From Algoriphagus sp. AGSA1 (GTDB taxonomy: Bacteria; Bacteroidota; Bacteroidia; Cytophagales; Cyclobacteriaceae): 32,638 nt of DNA. Below the pieces are notes generated by a model, which did not search any database, was not told where the DNA came from, and was given only the letters and a program-made list of their open reading frames with translations. Positions within the stretch are counted from its first letter, which is position 1, and every line of letters begins with the position of its first letter. This document shows positions 22,688 to 31,451 of this stretch, piece after piece. A program made the translations under genes and the position numbers. Location: positions 1 to 32,638 of the forward strand of contig NZ_JAJUWR010000046.1 of NCBI RefSeq assembly GCF_021390545.1. The letters are read 5' to 3'.

Positions 22688-23314
22688 TTAGATGTTCATT
22701 TCGTGGGCTTTGTTCACCAATTCTATCCGAGAACTGACCTGAAGTTTCTGATGGATGTTTTTACGATGGGTCTCTATAGTCTGCTTACTCAAATTCAGTA
22801 TTTCAGCAATGTTTTTGTTCTGATTTCCATCTTTGATCAATTGGATGATCTCCGTCTCTCTGCGCGAAAGTTTGTATTTCATACGGAACGCATCAAAATA
22901 GGCTCCTTGGATAGCTTGTTTTTTCACCCGGTCAAAATTAAGGATATGCCTTCCTTCATAAACTTCATGAATAGTAAAAATCAACTCATCCGGATCCGCA
23001 TCCTTTAATATAAATGCATCAGCTTTCTTGTCCAGACACTGCTTATAAATCTTCTCCTCATCATACATGGAAAGTACAACCACCTTCACATGAGGAAACT
23101 TCTTTTTACAATGTTCCAAGACTCCAAAGCCATCCATAATGGGCATGTTGAGATCCGTTAATATGACATCTGGCTGGTTTTTTGCGATATAGTCGCAAAG
23201 CTCTCTGCCATTGGGGAATACGCCGACGACAAGAAAATTTGCTTCTTCTTCAAGAATACCTTCTATTCCTTTCGCGAATAATTTATGGTCATCGGCCAGG
23301 GCAATCCTGATCAT
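22688..23314 (-). CDS. NarL/LuxR-family response regulator
   Basis: The 208-aa two-component regulator has a receiver domain (1-120) with acidic pocket D8/D9, phospho-acceptor D54 in LTDLNMPIMDG, S82 and K104 in ILKDADP. The LuxR helix-turn-helix (about 147-205) shows LSRRETEIIQLIKDGNQNKNIAEILNLSKQTIETHRKNIHQKL. It is the obvious partner of the histidine kinase encoded 55 nt upstream, and its stop is 2 nt before the oxidoreductase start. Self-regulation of the operon is possible, but no operator is seen. Confidence 0.95.
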   Translation of the reverse strand: MIRIALADDHKLFAKGIEGILEEEANFLVVGVFPNGRELCDYIAKNQPDVILTDLNMPIMDGFGVLEHCKKKFPHVKVVVLSMYDEEKIYKQCLDKKADAFILKDADPDELIFTIHEVYEGRHILNFDRVKKQAIQGAYFDAFRMKYKLSRRETEIIQLIKDGNQNKNIAEILNLSKQTIETHRKNIHQKLQVSSRIELVNKAHEMNI

Positions 23315-23369
23315 GAGTAAGAGTAATTAATACTGTGGGGAGATTAAGCTTCAAATTATACTCAATAAT

Positions 23370-24143
23370 CTAATTAGGCAAGGTTAATATGATTTCTGTT
23401 CCTTCTCCGACGGTAGAGGTCAGTTCAAATCCCCCACCGATAGTTTGCATTCTGTTTTGGAGATTGTACATTCCGCTGCCATTGGTCTGTAAGGAAGTGT
23501 CAAACCCACTCCCGTCATCCTGTATCCGGATTTGCTTAGTTGGGCCATCCTGATGGATTTTTATCAGGATTTTGCCCGGGGAAGCATGCTTCATTGCATT
23601 ATTAAGGGACTCCTGTATCACACGTATCAAAACCAGTTTTTGGTCTTTTGGCAAATCAATAAGTTCAAAATCTGCTTCCAGCATGGTTTCACAAAAACCG
23701 GTGTTTTGTATTCGGTCCAATTGCTGCGCTACAAATTCATTGATGCTGATGGATTCCACCCAATCCAGATTCAGCGTCTTGGATAATCCACGGACTTCCT
23801 GAATCACCTGATTCAAAATCTCTTTTCCCTCGGCATGCTTCTCTGGCTTGAGGGAGCCAAAATTAAGCTTGGCCAATGAAAGCAGCTGCCCGATGTTGTC
23901 GTGCAGTTCCCTACCGATATGGGCCAGCGTCTCCTGCTGTATCTCATTTTCTATATTCAGCAAGGTCTTCTCATGTTCCGTTTTGATCTGATCCACTTTC
24001 TGGCGGTTTTGAGCCTGCCGCTGCCTGTGGATAAATACCATCGCTACTACAAAAGTGGACATGATTCCACCCAGAAATAAGGTAGAAAAGATGATTATGT
24101 AAACTTGGTTTTCAACTGAATCCATAGGATGGTTCTCGTTCAA
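23370..24143 (-). CDS. Sensor histidine kinase, HisKA_3 (NarX/DesK) type
   Basis: The 257-aa kinase has one N-terminal transmembrane helix (about 12-38), a coiled coil (about 40-75), the phosphoacceptor H81 in GRELHDNIGQLLSLAK, the N-box QESLNNAMKHA (177-187), the G1 box DDGSGFD (209-215) and GSGMYNLQNRM (222-232). The membrane part is too short to be a sensor on its own, so signal input probably comes from the seven-helix protein encoded just upstream. Its ORF overlaps that gene by 32 nt using ATG 24143, or by 14 nt using the ATG at 24125 (M7, MDSVENQ). HisKA_3 kinases pair with NarL-type regulators, as found next door. Confidence 0.94.
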   Translation of the reverse strand: MNENHPMDSVENQVYIIIFSTLFLGGIMSTFVVAMVFIHRQRQAQNRQKVDQIKTEHEKTLLNIENEIQQETLAHIGRELHDNIGQLLSLAKLNFGSLKPEKHAEGKEILNQVIQEVRGLSKTLNLDWVESISINEFVAQQLDRIQNTGFCETMLEADFELIDLPKDQKLVLIRVIQESLNNAMKHASPGKILIKIHQDGPTKQIRIQDDGSGFDTSLQTNGSGMYNLQNRMQTIGGGFELTSTVGEGTEIILTLPN

Positions 24144-24870
24144 ATAGGTTGGGAAGCTTTGGCGAGGCGATGGTCAACACAAAAATGGCCAAATTACAAA
24201 CAATCATTACTTCATTGATCTGATACATCGACTTACCAAGCTCATAATTGTAAGTCACCAAGAATGGCATAGCCACATCGTTGATGTAAGTCAAAGAATA
24301 GGTGAAGAGAAGAAAAGTCATCTGCCAAAAGGAGACCAAGCGAAGGGGATTTGATTTGAGGTAAGTATCATTTGTCATTAATCCAACAAAGTAGAGCCCG
24401 CATCCGACCAATATCATATTAGCGCCTATGGAGAATATTATAGGCTGAAACCAGTAAATAGGTTCTAGTCCTGAAAACTGTATAATCTGGCTAGTTACCA
24501 CAAATACAATCAACATCCAGTTAATGTATTTCTTTTTAGAGGGCTCAAGCCAGGACTTTATTAAAAAAAAGTAAAGCACTGTTAATATTAGTATGTCGCC
24601 CACATTTTTCAACCAAAGAGAATATCTGGGAAATTCTGTATTCCCTAGATAAGCATTCACCGCCTTTTTGAACTCATAATTATAGTTGGCATAGCCACCC
24701 ATGTTACTCCTTAAAACTGTAAATATCAGTATCAAAAAAGGAAGCCAAAAACACAGCTGAGTCTTTTGATCCTTTGAAAGTCGGAAAAAGAAGATTATAC
24801 CTAAAACAGCGAGTATATCAAGTGCAATCAAATCTGTAGTTAGAAATGCCTGAACAAACCTAGGATCCAT
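24112..24870 (-). CDS. Seven-helix membrane protein, likely sensor of the adjacent kinase
   Basis: The 252-aa product has about seven hydrophobic segments (around 12-30, 40-56, 88-108, 117-134, 140-165, 180-200, 220-238) with short loops and no recognisable enzyme motif. The polar stretch GGYANYNYEFKKAVNAYLG lies between helices 2 and 3. It starts 2 nt after the 135-aa gene and overlaps the kinase gene, so all are cotranslated. I do not recognise a named family. By arrangement it could be a detached membrane sensor for the histidine kinase, analogous to 7TM-sensor modules fused to kinases elsewhere. That role is inference from context. Confidence 0.7.
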   Translation of the reverse strand: MDPRFVQAFLTTDLIALDILAVLGIIFFFRLSKDQKTQLCFWLPFLILIFTVLRSNMGGYANYNYEFKKAVNAYLGNTEFPRYSLWLKNVGDILILTVLYFFLIKSWLEPSKKKYINWMLIVFVVTSQIIQFSGLEPIYWFQPIIFSIGANMILVGCGLYFVGLMTNDTYLKSNPLRLVSFWQMTFLLFTYSLTYINDVAMPFLVTYNYELGKSMYQINEVMIVCNLAIFVLTIASPKLPNLFEREPSYGFS

Positions 24871-24872
24871 TT

Positions 24873-25280
24873 TTAATTGTCAGTGGGATAAGGTTCACAG
24901 TGATAAGGACATTGGTGCCCCCCATTTTGATATTCATCCTCTACTCCTCTTTTTTTGACCACAGAAACAAGCTTTTCTCCCTTCAGATTAGCGGCGCGCA
25001 TCACTAAGGTCAACTGCCCGCAATAGGCAGAACCTTCTTTTGGGTGGGTTTTTTCAGCGGTTTCCTCGGTGTACTCGGTGAAGTAAAATTGTATTCCTCC
25101 CACCTTAGGGTCTTTGTCAGCTTTAGCCAAAAGACCCTCTAGGGTTTCTCTATCTATGAATATCCAGTCGGTTTGATTGGTTTTATTTCCGCTTTTTTTA
25201 CCCTTGGCGGCTTTGCCTTTTTTGACTTCAGTATCATACTTGGCCTTCATAGCCTCAAAGTCTTTTTTGTCGATTTTCAT
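24873..25280 (-). CDS. Conserved hypothetical protein, first gene of the signalling operon
   Basis: The 135-aa soluble-looking protein has no signal peptide. A lysine/glycine-rich N-terminal part (KKGKAAKGKKSGNK, about 20-33) is followed by a compact domain beginning TDWIFIDRETLEGLLAKA with beta/alpha character, KVGGIQFYFTEYT, and a Cys/His tail (GGHQCPYHCEPYP) with a further Cys at AYCGQ. The tail might bind metal. No known domain is recognised. The TAA is 2 nt before the next ATG, so it is in the same transcript as the 7TM/kinase/regulator genes. Confidence 0.65.
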   Translation of the reverse strand: MKIDKKDFEAMKAKYDTEVKKGKAAKGKKSGNKTNQTDWIFIDRETLEGLLAKADKDPKVGGIQFYFTEYTEETAEKTHPKEGSAYCGQLTLVMRAANLKGEKLVSVVKKRGVEDEYQNGGHQCPYHCEPYPTDN

Positions 25281-25340
25281 GGATGGGGTTTATTAAGAAT
25301 ATTCCCCAAAAGATAAGAATAAACTCTACCACTAGGCAAT

Positions 25341-25376
25341 AAAAAAGGAGTGAGATCGTATCCCACTCCTTTTTTT
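25341..25376. terminator. Strong intrinsic terminator after secDF
   Basis: AAAAAAGGAGTG (25341-25352) and CACTCCTTTTTT (25365-25376) pair perfectly, and the loop contributes a further GAT/ATC pairing. On minus it ends in a run of six or more T. It lies 18 nt after the secDF stop and separates secDF from the signalling operon. Confidence 0.93.
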
Positions 25377-25394
25377 AACAAAAAGAAAAAGAAA

Positions 25395-28367
25395 TTAAGC
25401 CAGCTTTTTAGCCTCCTTATCCGCATTTTCCTGATCAAGCTCCCTTTTCATCAAATCCACTACGATAGGAGTAGCGATATAGACGGAAGAATAAGTGCCC
25501 ACCAGGATACCAATGAATAGAGCGAATGAGAACCCTCTCAATACCTCTCCACCGAAGATCAATAGCACAATCACTACAATCAAGGTAGTGAATGAGGTGA
25601 TCAAGGTACGGCCTAGCGTCTGGTTGATGGAATCATTAAAGACCTTCACCAATTTATTCACTCCCTTGATCTCTATATTCTCACGGATACGGTCAAATAC
25701 AATCACGGTATCGTTAATGGAATAACCTATTACAGTAAGCAAGGCCGCAATGAATACCTGGTCGATTTCGAAAGTGGCGCCAAATGCACTGGCGATAGCA
25801 AAGGCTGCAATTACGAACAAGGTATCGTGAATCAAGGCAATGATAGATGCCAAGGAGAACTGCCACTTACGGAATCTAAGCAAGATGTAAAGGAATATGG
25901 CTACCAAAGCCACAATCATGGCTTCTGCGGAAGAAGCTTTGATGTCATCGGCTACAGTTGCGCCTACTTTGGATGAGCCAGTGATGGCAAATTGACCAGC
26001 TGTCAGCGATTCCGCATCCTCAGTGAATGTCAATCCGGTAACAGCCGCAATTCCTTCTTTAACTTTGCTCTCTACCTCTAGGTTTGACTCGGAATCATCT
26101 TCATTCACTAAATAAGAAGTAGTCACTTTCAAGGTATTGCTAGACCCGTAGGTCTTTACTTCTACCGATCCGTCAAATTCTCTATCCAAACCGGATTTCA
26201 AATCAGAAGCGGCCATAGGCTCATCAAAGGCCACGATATACGAGCGACCTCCCGTGAAGTCCACACCAAATTTCAACCCATTGACAAGAGCTATTCCCAA
26301 ACCGATCACAATAATGGATGTAGAGATCAGGTAAGCCACTTTTCTTTTGGCCATGAAATCAAAATTCAGGGCACTTAGGGCATTTTTAGAGAATGGCGTA
26401 GCAAAACTGATAGAGCTATTGTCGCCTTTTTTGCTCATCCATGATACAATCACCCGGGTGATGAATACCGCAGAGAAGAAGGACGAAGCGATACCGATCA
26501 TCAATACTATGGCGAAGCCTTTTACAGGCCCCTGTCCCAAAGCAAATAGAATCGCACCAGTAAGGAAGGTGGTCACATTGGAATCCAAAATAGCAGAGAA
26601 TGCTTTATTGTAACCTGCATTGATCGCTGCCAAAAGGCCTACTCCGTTGCGAAGCTCCTCCTTGATCCGCTCAAAGATCAGGACGTTCGCATCGATGGAC
26701 ATACCTATAGTCAATACAATACCAGCAATACCAGGAAGTGTCAAGGCCGTGCCTAATTGTGCGAGAATTCCTAAAATAAAGAAGATGTTGAACACCAAAG
26801 CTGCAATGGCCACAAAGCCTCCCTTGGCATAGTAGGCTATCATAAACAGAACTACAATCGCAAGACCTGCTACCATGGAAAGTAATCCTTGGTTAAGGGC
26901 TTCCTTGCCCAATGTGGGGCCGATAATGCTCTCTTCTACGATTTGGGTAGGTGCGGGAAGGGAACCTGACTTTAGGATATTTGCCAAATCCTGCGCCTCC
27001 TGAAGCGAGAAGTTTCCTGAGATCTCGGATTGCCCGGTAGGGATCTCCCCGTTTACTACAGGAGCTGTATAAACATAATCATCCAATACCACCGCAATTC
27101 TTCTACCGATATTCTCTGCAGTAAGCTTTCTCCATTTTCTTGCCCCGTCAGCATTCATTTGCATGGATACAGCAGGTCTGGATTTCTGATCCAACACTTG
27201 ACGCGCATCAGTCACTACATCTCCTTCAAGTGGAGCCTGGTCAGTTCCTCTTACAGCCTTGATTGCGAAGAGTTCTAGGGTTTCAGCACCGTCATTGGCT
27301 TTAAATGGTTTTACGCCCCACATCAGTTTGATATCTCTTGGCAGTAATGCCGCATAATCCGTGTTTTTCAGGATACGGTTGATAGCCATTGTGTCGCGTA
27401 GCTCATACGCCAAACCGGCATTAGGCTTAAGCAAGCTGAACAGCGGAGAAACGTTATTCTCCCCTGCATTGGAAGGATCTATTTCCGCAAGCTGCTTTTC
27501 CAGTGCATTTCTCAGGGAATCCTCCTCAGAAAGATCATCTGTAGCAACAGTGTCTGCCGCAACAGGCTGTGCTGATTTGTTAGCCGCTACCCAGGCGCTG
27601 TTTACTGATTCCAGAGCACCTCCGATTTCATTTGTCTCGGCAACTTCCCAAAACTGAAGCTTGGCCACTCCCTGAAGGAGATTTCTCACCCTTTCCTGAT
27701 TGTCCACACCAGGGAGCTCGATCTGGATACGTCCTGAGCCCTGAATTCTTTGGATGTTTGGCTGAGAAGTACCGAATCTATCGATACGGGTTCTTAGGAT
27801 GTTGAACGAACGTTCAATCGCGTTCTCTATTTCCCTGTCCAAGATTCCTAAGATATCGGAATCAGAAGTGTCCAGAGAAATCCTTCCCCTGTTTGCAGCT
27901 GTAGCGAAAACCCCACTTAGCTTTTCTCCTGGTTTGTTTTTCTGCCATGCAGCATAAAACAAATCGACAAACTTGGTGGTAGATGTTTTTGCTTCTTCCC
28001 GCGCTTCTTCCACAGATTTGTTGAAAGCGGCATCCTTTGGATTGCCTGCAAGACCTTTCACGATTTCTACAGGAGAAACTGCAAGGGTAACGTGCATCCC
28101 GCCCTGAAGGTCAAGACCTAATCCAAGTTCTGTTTCTTTTACCTCTTGATAAGTATAATCCGCACCTAGAAAGTTATACACCGGAGCTCTCCAGATAGAA
28201 TCCAGATAGCTTTGTCTCTTGGAGAAATTCACATTGCCAGACGCATCAGTAGCGTATTCCTGGGCTTTTTGCTGGATATTGTTTGACACAAATGTGAATG
28301 ACAGATAGTACAGGCACAGTGCCGTAACGATCACTGTCAAAAACACAATGATACCTTTGTTTTGCAT
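25395..28367 (-). CDS. secDF: Protein translocase subunit SecDF (fused)
   Basis: The 990-aa fusion of SecD and SecF uses proton motive force to pull secreted proteins across the inner membrane with SecYEG. The N-terminal helix (7-27) is followed by the SecD P1 domain opening with LGLDLQGGMHVTL (D86 to G90). The second helix group (about 490-640) carries NVLIFERIKEELRNG. After a linker the SecF half begins near 665 and shows GVDFTGGRSYIVAF and the matching NDTVIVFDRIRENI. About twelve helices in total. The fused form is typical of Bacteroidota. It has its own terminator, and a small membrane protein gene lies 92 nt upstream on the same strand. Confidence 0.97.
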   Translation of the reverse strand: MQNKGIIVFLTVIVTALCLYYLSFTFVSNNIQQKAQEYATDASGNVNFSKRQSYLDSIWRAPVYNFLGADYTYQEVKETELGLGLDLQGGMHVTLAVSPVEIVKGLAGNPKDAAFNKSVEEAREEAKTSTTKFVDLFYAAWQKNKPGEKLSGVFATAANRGRISLDTSDSDILGILDREIENAIERSFNILRTRIDRFGTSQPNIQRIQGSGRIQIELPGVDNQERVRNLLQGVAKLQFWEVAETNEIGGALESVNSAWVAANKSAQPVAADTVATDDLSEEDSLRNALEKQLAEIDPSNAGENNVSPLFSLLKPNAGLAYELRDTMAINRILKNTDYAALLPRDIKLMWGVKPFKANDGAETLELFAIKAVRGTDQAPLEGDVVTDARQVLDQKSRPAVSMQMNADGARKWRKLTAENIGRRIAVVLDDYVYTAPVVNGEIPTGQSEISGNFSLQEAQDLANILKSGSLPAPTQIVEESIIGPTLGKEALNQGLLSMVAGLAIVVLFMIAYYAKGGFVAIAALVFNIFFILGILAQLGTALTLPGIAGIVLTIGMSIDANVLIFERIKEELRNGVGLLAAINAGYNKAFSAILDSNVTTFLTGAILFALGQGPVKGFAIVLMIGIASSFFSAVFITRVIVSWMSKKGDNSSISFATPFSKNALSALNFDFMAKRKVAYLISTSIIVIGLGIALVNGLKFGVDFTGGRSYIVAFDEPMAASDLKSGLDREFDGSVEVKTYGSSNTLKVTTSYLVNEDDSESNLEVESKVKEGIAAVTGLTFTEDAESLTAGQFAITGSSKVGATVADDIKASSAEAMIVALVAIFLYILLRFRKWQFSLASIIALIHDTLFVIAAFAIASAFGATFEIDQVFIAALLTVIGYSINDTVIVFDRIRENIEIKGVNKLVKVFNDSINQTLGRTLITSFTTLIVVIVLLIFGGEVLRGFSFALFIGILVGTYSSVYIATPIVVDLMKRELDQENADKEAKKLA

Positions 28368-28459
28368 GGGAAATTGAAATTATTATTTGATTATTAATAC
28401 AGATTAATGGCTTGACCGTAAATCAGTCAAGAACTGTGAAAGCGGGAAACAACTTGGTA

Positions 28460-28813
28460 TCAGGGGCCTTTAGTGGATATGATCCGCTCAAAAAGTATTT
28501 CGCCCAGCTGGTTGGGTTGAAAAACGGAAGTCACTTCAGTGATCAAGGCAGTGCCTTCAAAATTTACTATCTCGTGAATCAAATACAGAAGACTGTGGGA
28601 TACATGCACTACAAAAGGCACTACCGCATCCACCGCAACGTTCAAAAAAGTCTGATCCTGATCACTCGAAGACTGGTCGTTCTTCTCGACTTTAACCCCT
28701 TCTGCTGCCTCAGGCACGTATTCTATGCTGGAAATAAACAAACATAACAACAACGCCAGCATTACCGTAAGGCGCTGTTGGAATAGGTTGTTATTTCGTT
28801 TTGATGCTTTCAT
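28460..28813 (-). CDS. Small membrane-associated protein of unknown function
   Basis: I take ATG 28813, giving 117 aa, because the longer frame would need a TTG. A basic start (MKASKRNNNLFQQR) leads into one hydrophobic helix, LTVMLALLLCLFISSIEYV, then a polar stretch with KNDQSSSDQDQTF, a second more weakly hydrophobic stretch (VAVDAVVPFVVHVSHSLLYLI) and a C-terminal tail. Two helices and a cytoplasmic basic N-terminus are likely. No family recognised. It lies upstream of secDF, on the same strand, and might share its transcript. Confidence 0.6.
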   Translation of the reverse strand: MKASKRNNNLFQQRLTVMLALLLCLFISSIEYVPEAAEGVKVEKNDQSSSDQDQTFLNVAVDAVVPFVVHVSHSLLYLIHEIVNFEGTALITEVTSVFQPNQLGEILFERIISTKGP

Positions 28814-28938
28814 GCGGCGCAAATATAGCCAAATATTTAAAACGTACGTTTTTCCTCCGCCGAATTTCTGTATTTTCCGAGAGAATCAGCGCAATATACT
28901 AAAAATCAATTGTTTGTTCAAGGACAGCTCCCGCTAAA

Positions 28939-29556
28939 TCAGACTAATCTGGAACGCAGGTATGTGCGGATGACTTCTAGTGCTTTATCGAAATTCTGAT
29001 TATTCGGAACAATCAGATCGGCATCGTTCATAAATGGCTTGATGTATTTCTCATACGTGGGCATTACGTGCTGCTCATAGCGATAAAGCACATCATCCAA
29101 ATCATATCCCCGCTCTACCTTGTCCCTGATGATTCTCCGTTTTAATTTGATGTGGTCCTTGGCATCTATGAAAACCTTTAGATCGAGCAAATTTGCCAGT
29201 TCAGGATAATACAGCACAAAAATCCCCTCCACCACTACCACAGGAGCTGAATTAAATGTCAGTGTTTTGGGTTTTTTAGCAGCATTGTTGAATGTATATT
29301 CCTCACGCTGCACTGTTTCACCAGCCTGGATCTTGCGGATATCGGAAGCGTACTCCTCGAAATCTATACTTTCCGGTCTGTCAAAATTATAAACCCCGTG
29401 CTCATCTATAGGCTGCAATTCCCTGGGTTTGTAATAATTGTCCTGGGAAATCAGGCAAACCTCACCATCCTCGAATGAATTCAGCAAACGCTCCAAAAAA
29501 AGTGTTTTCCCTGAGGCAGAACCCCCTGTAATGCCTACAATGAATGGTTTTTTCAT
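28939..29556 (-). CDS. udk: Uridine kinase
   Basis: The 205-aa cytosolic nucleoside kinase phosphorylates uridine and cytidine in pyrimidine salvage. The P-loop GGSASGKT (11-18) is at the start. Substrate-recognition residues appear in SQDNYYKP and NFDRPESIDF, and the family stretch VVVEGIFVLY carries the Walker B-like acid. The lid is KRRIIRDKVERGYDLDDVLYRYE. Length and order match the family. rdgB lies 37 nt upstream on the same strand. Confidence 0.93.
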   Translation of the reverse strand: MKKPFIVGITGGSASGKTLFLERLLNSFEDGEVCLISQDNYYKPRELQPIDEHGVYNFDRPESIDFEEYASDIRKIQAGETVQREEYTFNNAAKKPKTLTFNSAPVVVVEGIFVLYYPELANLLDLKVFIDAKDHIKLKRRIIRDKVERGYDLDDVLYRYEQHVMPTYEKYIKPFMNDADLIVPNNQNFDKALEVIRTYLRSRLV

Positions 29557-29593
29557 GTGGCAAAGTTATGCTGATTTTTGGCTTATCACAGAA

Positions 29594-30169
29594 TTATATA
29601 TGGCTTAAAAAGGCAATAAGTTCGCTCACAGCTTTTCCACGATGAGAAATGGCGTTCTTTTCCGATAAATCCATCTCTGCAAAAGATCTGTCAAATCCTT
29701 TGGGCAGGAAAACAGGATCGTAGCCAAACCCTCCATTTCCGGTCCTTTCCCTCAAAATTTCCCCTTCGGCAATCCCCTCAAATTTATACTCTTCATCCCC
29801 GATCAAAAGCGCTATAACGGTTTTGAATCGTGCAGTCCGTAGCGAAGTGTTTCCAAGATTTCTCAGCAACAGATCAATATTCCGCTCATCACTTCTAGGC
29901 TCACCGGCATATCTACCGGAATAAACTCCCGGCCGACCCTCAAGCGCATCCACTTCCAGACCTGTATCATCTGCAAAGCAATCCACACCATAATGCTCTT
30001 TTACATAGCTGGCCTTTTCAAAGGCATTATGCTCCAGGGTATCCCCGGTTTCTGGAAGCTCTTCCATGCATCCAATAGCTTGCAGTGAGACTATTTCGAA
30101 GCCATCTCCAAGTGCAGCTTTCACTTCCTCGATTTTCTTTAGGTTGTTTGTGGCAAAGCAAATTTTCAT
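29594..30169 (-). CDS. rdgB: XTP/dITP diphosphatase (RdgB/HAM1 family)
   Basis: The 191-aa house-cleaning enzyme hydrolyses non-canonical purine nucleoside triphosphates to monophosphates. Family motifs are FATNNLKKIEEV (T7 and N8/N9 region), the metal-binding FADDTGLEVDAL, GVYSGRYAG, GGFGYDPVFLP, and KNAISHRGKAV near the C-terminus. The length is standard. It appears cotranscribed with udk, sensible as both act in nucleotide metabolism. Confidence 0.95.
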   Translation of the reverse strand: MKICFATNNLKKIEEVKAALGDGFEIVSLQAIGCMEELPETGDTLEHNAFEKASYVKEHYGVDCFADDTGLEVDALEGRPGVYSGRYAGEPRSDERNIDLLLRNLGNTSLRTARFKTVIALLIGDEEYKFEGIAEGEILRERTGNGGFGYDPVFLPKGFDRSFAEMDLSEKNAISHRGKAVSELIAFLSHI

Positions 30170-30613
30170 AGTCCAAAAATAGAATTTTAATGACGTTAAG
30201 CCCCTATTCCTCTTTCAAAAAAACATATATAAATAAGAATTCACCTGCGGAAAGAAAATCTGATTATCCGCAATGATGCCAGTAGCCACAAAATCTTTGC
30301 TCACCGCATCAGAAGACGGAAACAGGTGACCGAAGTGGCCTTGATGCTATTGATGCCCTATAACTAAAATTCTTTAAGTCGGCAGAAAAGCGGATATGCA
30401 TAAAAGAAAAATTTCCTTTTCATGTGATCTGCACTGATCTGCGTCTTTATCTCCGGAAACCTGCCTGACGGCAGTCAGGTCTGCGGGAATTAGTTTAGAC
30501 TTTCAAAAACCTTCTAGAGATCTATCGCATTATGCTTTTGTAAATTCTCAAGCTTGACTGGGCATTGAAAATAGATTCGCTTAATTTCGGTTTTCATACA
30601 ATACCCAAATCAT
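30170..30613. other. Intergenic stretch of 444 bp
   Basis: No intact gene. On minus, about 30215-30340 has a frame without stops (GHFGHLFPSSDAVSKDF, then VATGIIADNQIFFPQ) but no credible start and no recognised family. On plus near 30427-30444, TGATCTGC occurs twice close together (TGATCTGCACTGATCTGC). A perfect palindrome lies at 30464-30479. The last 100 bp should hold the promoter of the LOG gene, but no clear TAnnTTTG is seen. The nearest sequence is TAATTTCG at 30582. Confidence 0.5.
30464..30479. repeat. GC-rich 16-nt palindrome
   Basis: CCTGAC-GGCA-GTCAGG, a perfect 6-bp stem with a 4-nt loop, has the same geometry as the units at 16444-16706. It is preceded by CCTG, as in the repeat at 6518-6536. 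Confidence 0.65.
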
Positions 30614-31180
30614 ATGAGTAAAATCACCATCTATTGCGGTTCTAGAAAAGGAGACAGTGAAGTTTATGAATCAGGCGCCCGGGCTCTGGCCCAGGAGATG
30701 ATCAAGCGGGATCATTCCCTGGTCTATGGAGCAGGAAGAGTGGGGTTGATGGGGGTGATGGCGGACGAAATGCTAGGAGCTGGCAAGGAAGTATTAGGGA
30801 TAATCCCTCAGAAATTGGTGGATAGGGAAGTGGCTCACCGTGGATGTACTGAACTTATTATCGTGGAAACCATGCGTGACCGAAAGTGGCTGATGGCCGA
30901 GCGTGGAGATGCTTTTATTGCCATGCCGGGCGGAATAGGGACTTTAGAGGAGCTTTTTGAGATCATGACGCTGAACCAGCTTTATTATATCCAGAAGCCA
31001 CTGGCACTTTATAACGTCAATGGCTATTATGATAAATTGATTGCCTTTCTTAACCATGCCATGCAAGAGGGCTTTATGTATCCTGAGCAGGAGGAGCTTT
31101 TGATTGTTTCCGATGATCCTTCGGATTTGCTGGATCAAATAGAGGCTTACGAAGCCAAAAGGCCTGCGGATTGGGGATAA
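30614..31180 (+). CDS. LOG-family protein (cytokinin riboside 5'-monophosphate phosphoribohydrolase-like)
   Basis: The 188-aa enzyme has a Rossmann-like fold. The LOG signature is complete: R88-D-R-K91 in ETMRDRKWLM and PGGIGTLEE (105-113). In plants and some bacteria such proteins cleave the ribose phosphate from cytokinin nucleotides; many bacterial members cleave AMP or related nucleotides. The usual N-terminal YCGSRKG, YGAGRVGLMG nucleotide-binding stretches are present. The protein is TIGR00730-like in length. It stands alone on plus, and nothing else in the window suggests cytokinin biosynthesis (no ipt or miaA gene). Confidence 0.9.
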   Translation: MSKITIYCGSRKGDSEVYESGARALAQEMIKRDHSLVYGAGRVGLMGVMADEMLGAGKEVLGIIPQKLVDREVAHRGCTELIIVETMRDRKWLMAERGDAFIAMPGGIGTLEELFEIMTLNQLYYIQKPLALYNVNGYYDKLIAFLNHAMQEGFMYPEQEELLIVSDDPSDLLDQIEAYEAKRPADWG

Positions 31181-31356
31181 TTGTCCGGTGTTGGATGCCC
31201 GATGACGGATGTTTGTCTGAGCAGCTTGGCCATGGAAGGAAGTCGATAATTGAAGCAAACCAGAAACCACAAGGAAGATAAAATTGTAATTCTATTTTAG
31301 TCCAGCTTCTGGAGATGTAGGACAACTGTATTAACATTTGTGCCCTCTGCGAAAAA

Positions 31357-31379
31357 CTCTGTGGCCTCAGTGGTTAAAA
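31357..31379 (+). repeat. Dispersed intergenic repeat, copy 2
   Basis: CTCTGTGGCCTCAGTGGTTA plus AAA, two differences from the copy at 5672-5694. It is followed 57 nt later by a TATTTTTG element and 72 nt later by a start codon. Confidence 0.6.
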
Positions 31380-31436
31380 AACTCCCGACATCAGACAATT
31401 AGCTTAATTTAAAATCATCCTAAAAAGATAATTTAT

Positions 31437-31444
31437 TATTTTTG
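31437..31444 (+). promoter_or_regulatory. Candidate -7 element
   Basis: TATTTTTG fits the TAnnTTTG Bacteroidota consensus and sits 7 nt before the ATG of the 167-aa gene, implying a very short leader. A matching -33 TTG is not obvious. Confidence 0.45.
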
Positions 31445-31451
31445 CGGAGCA

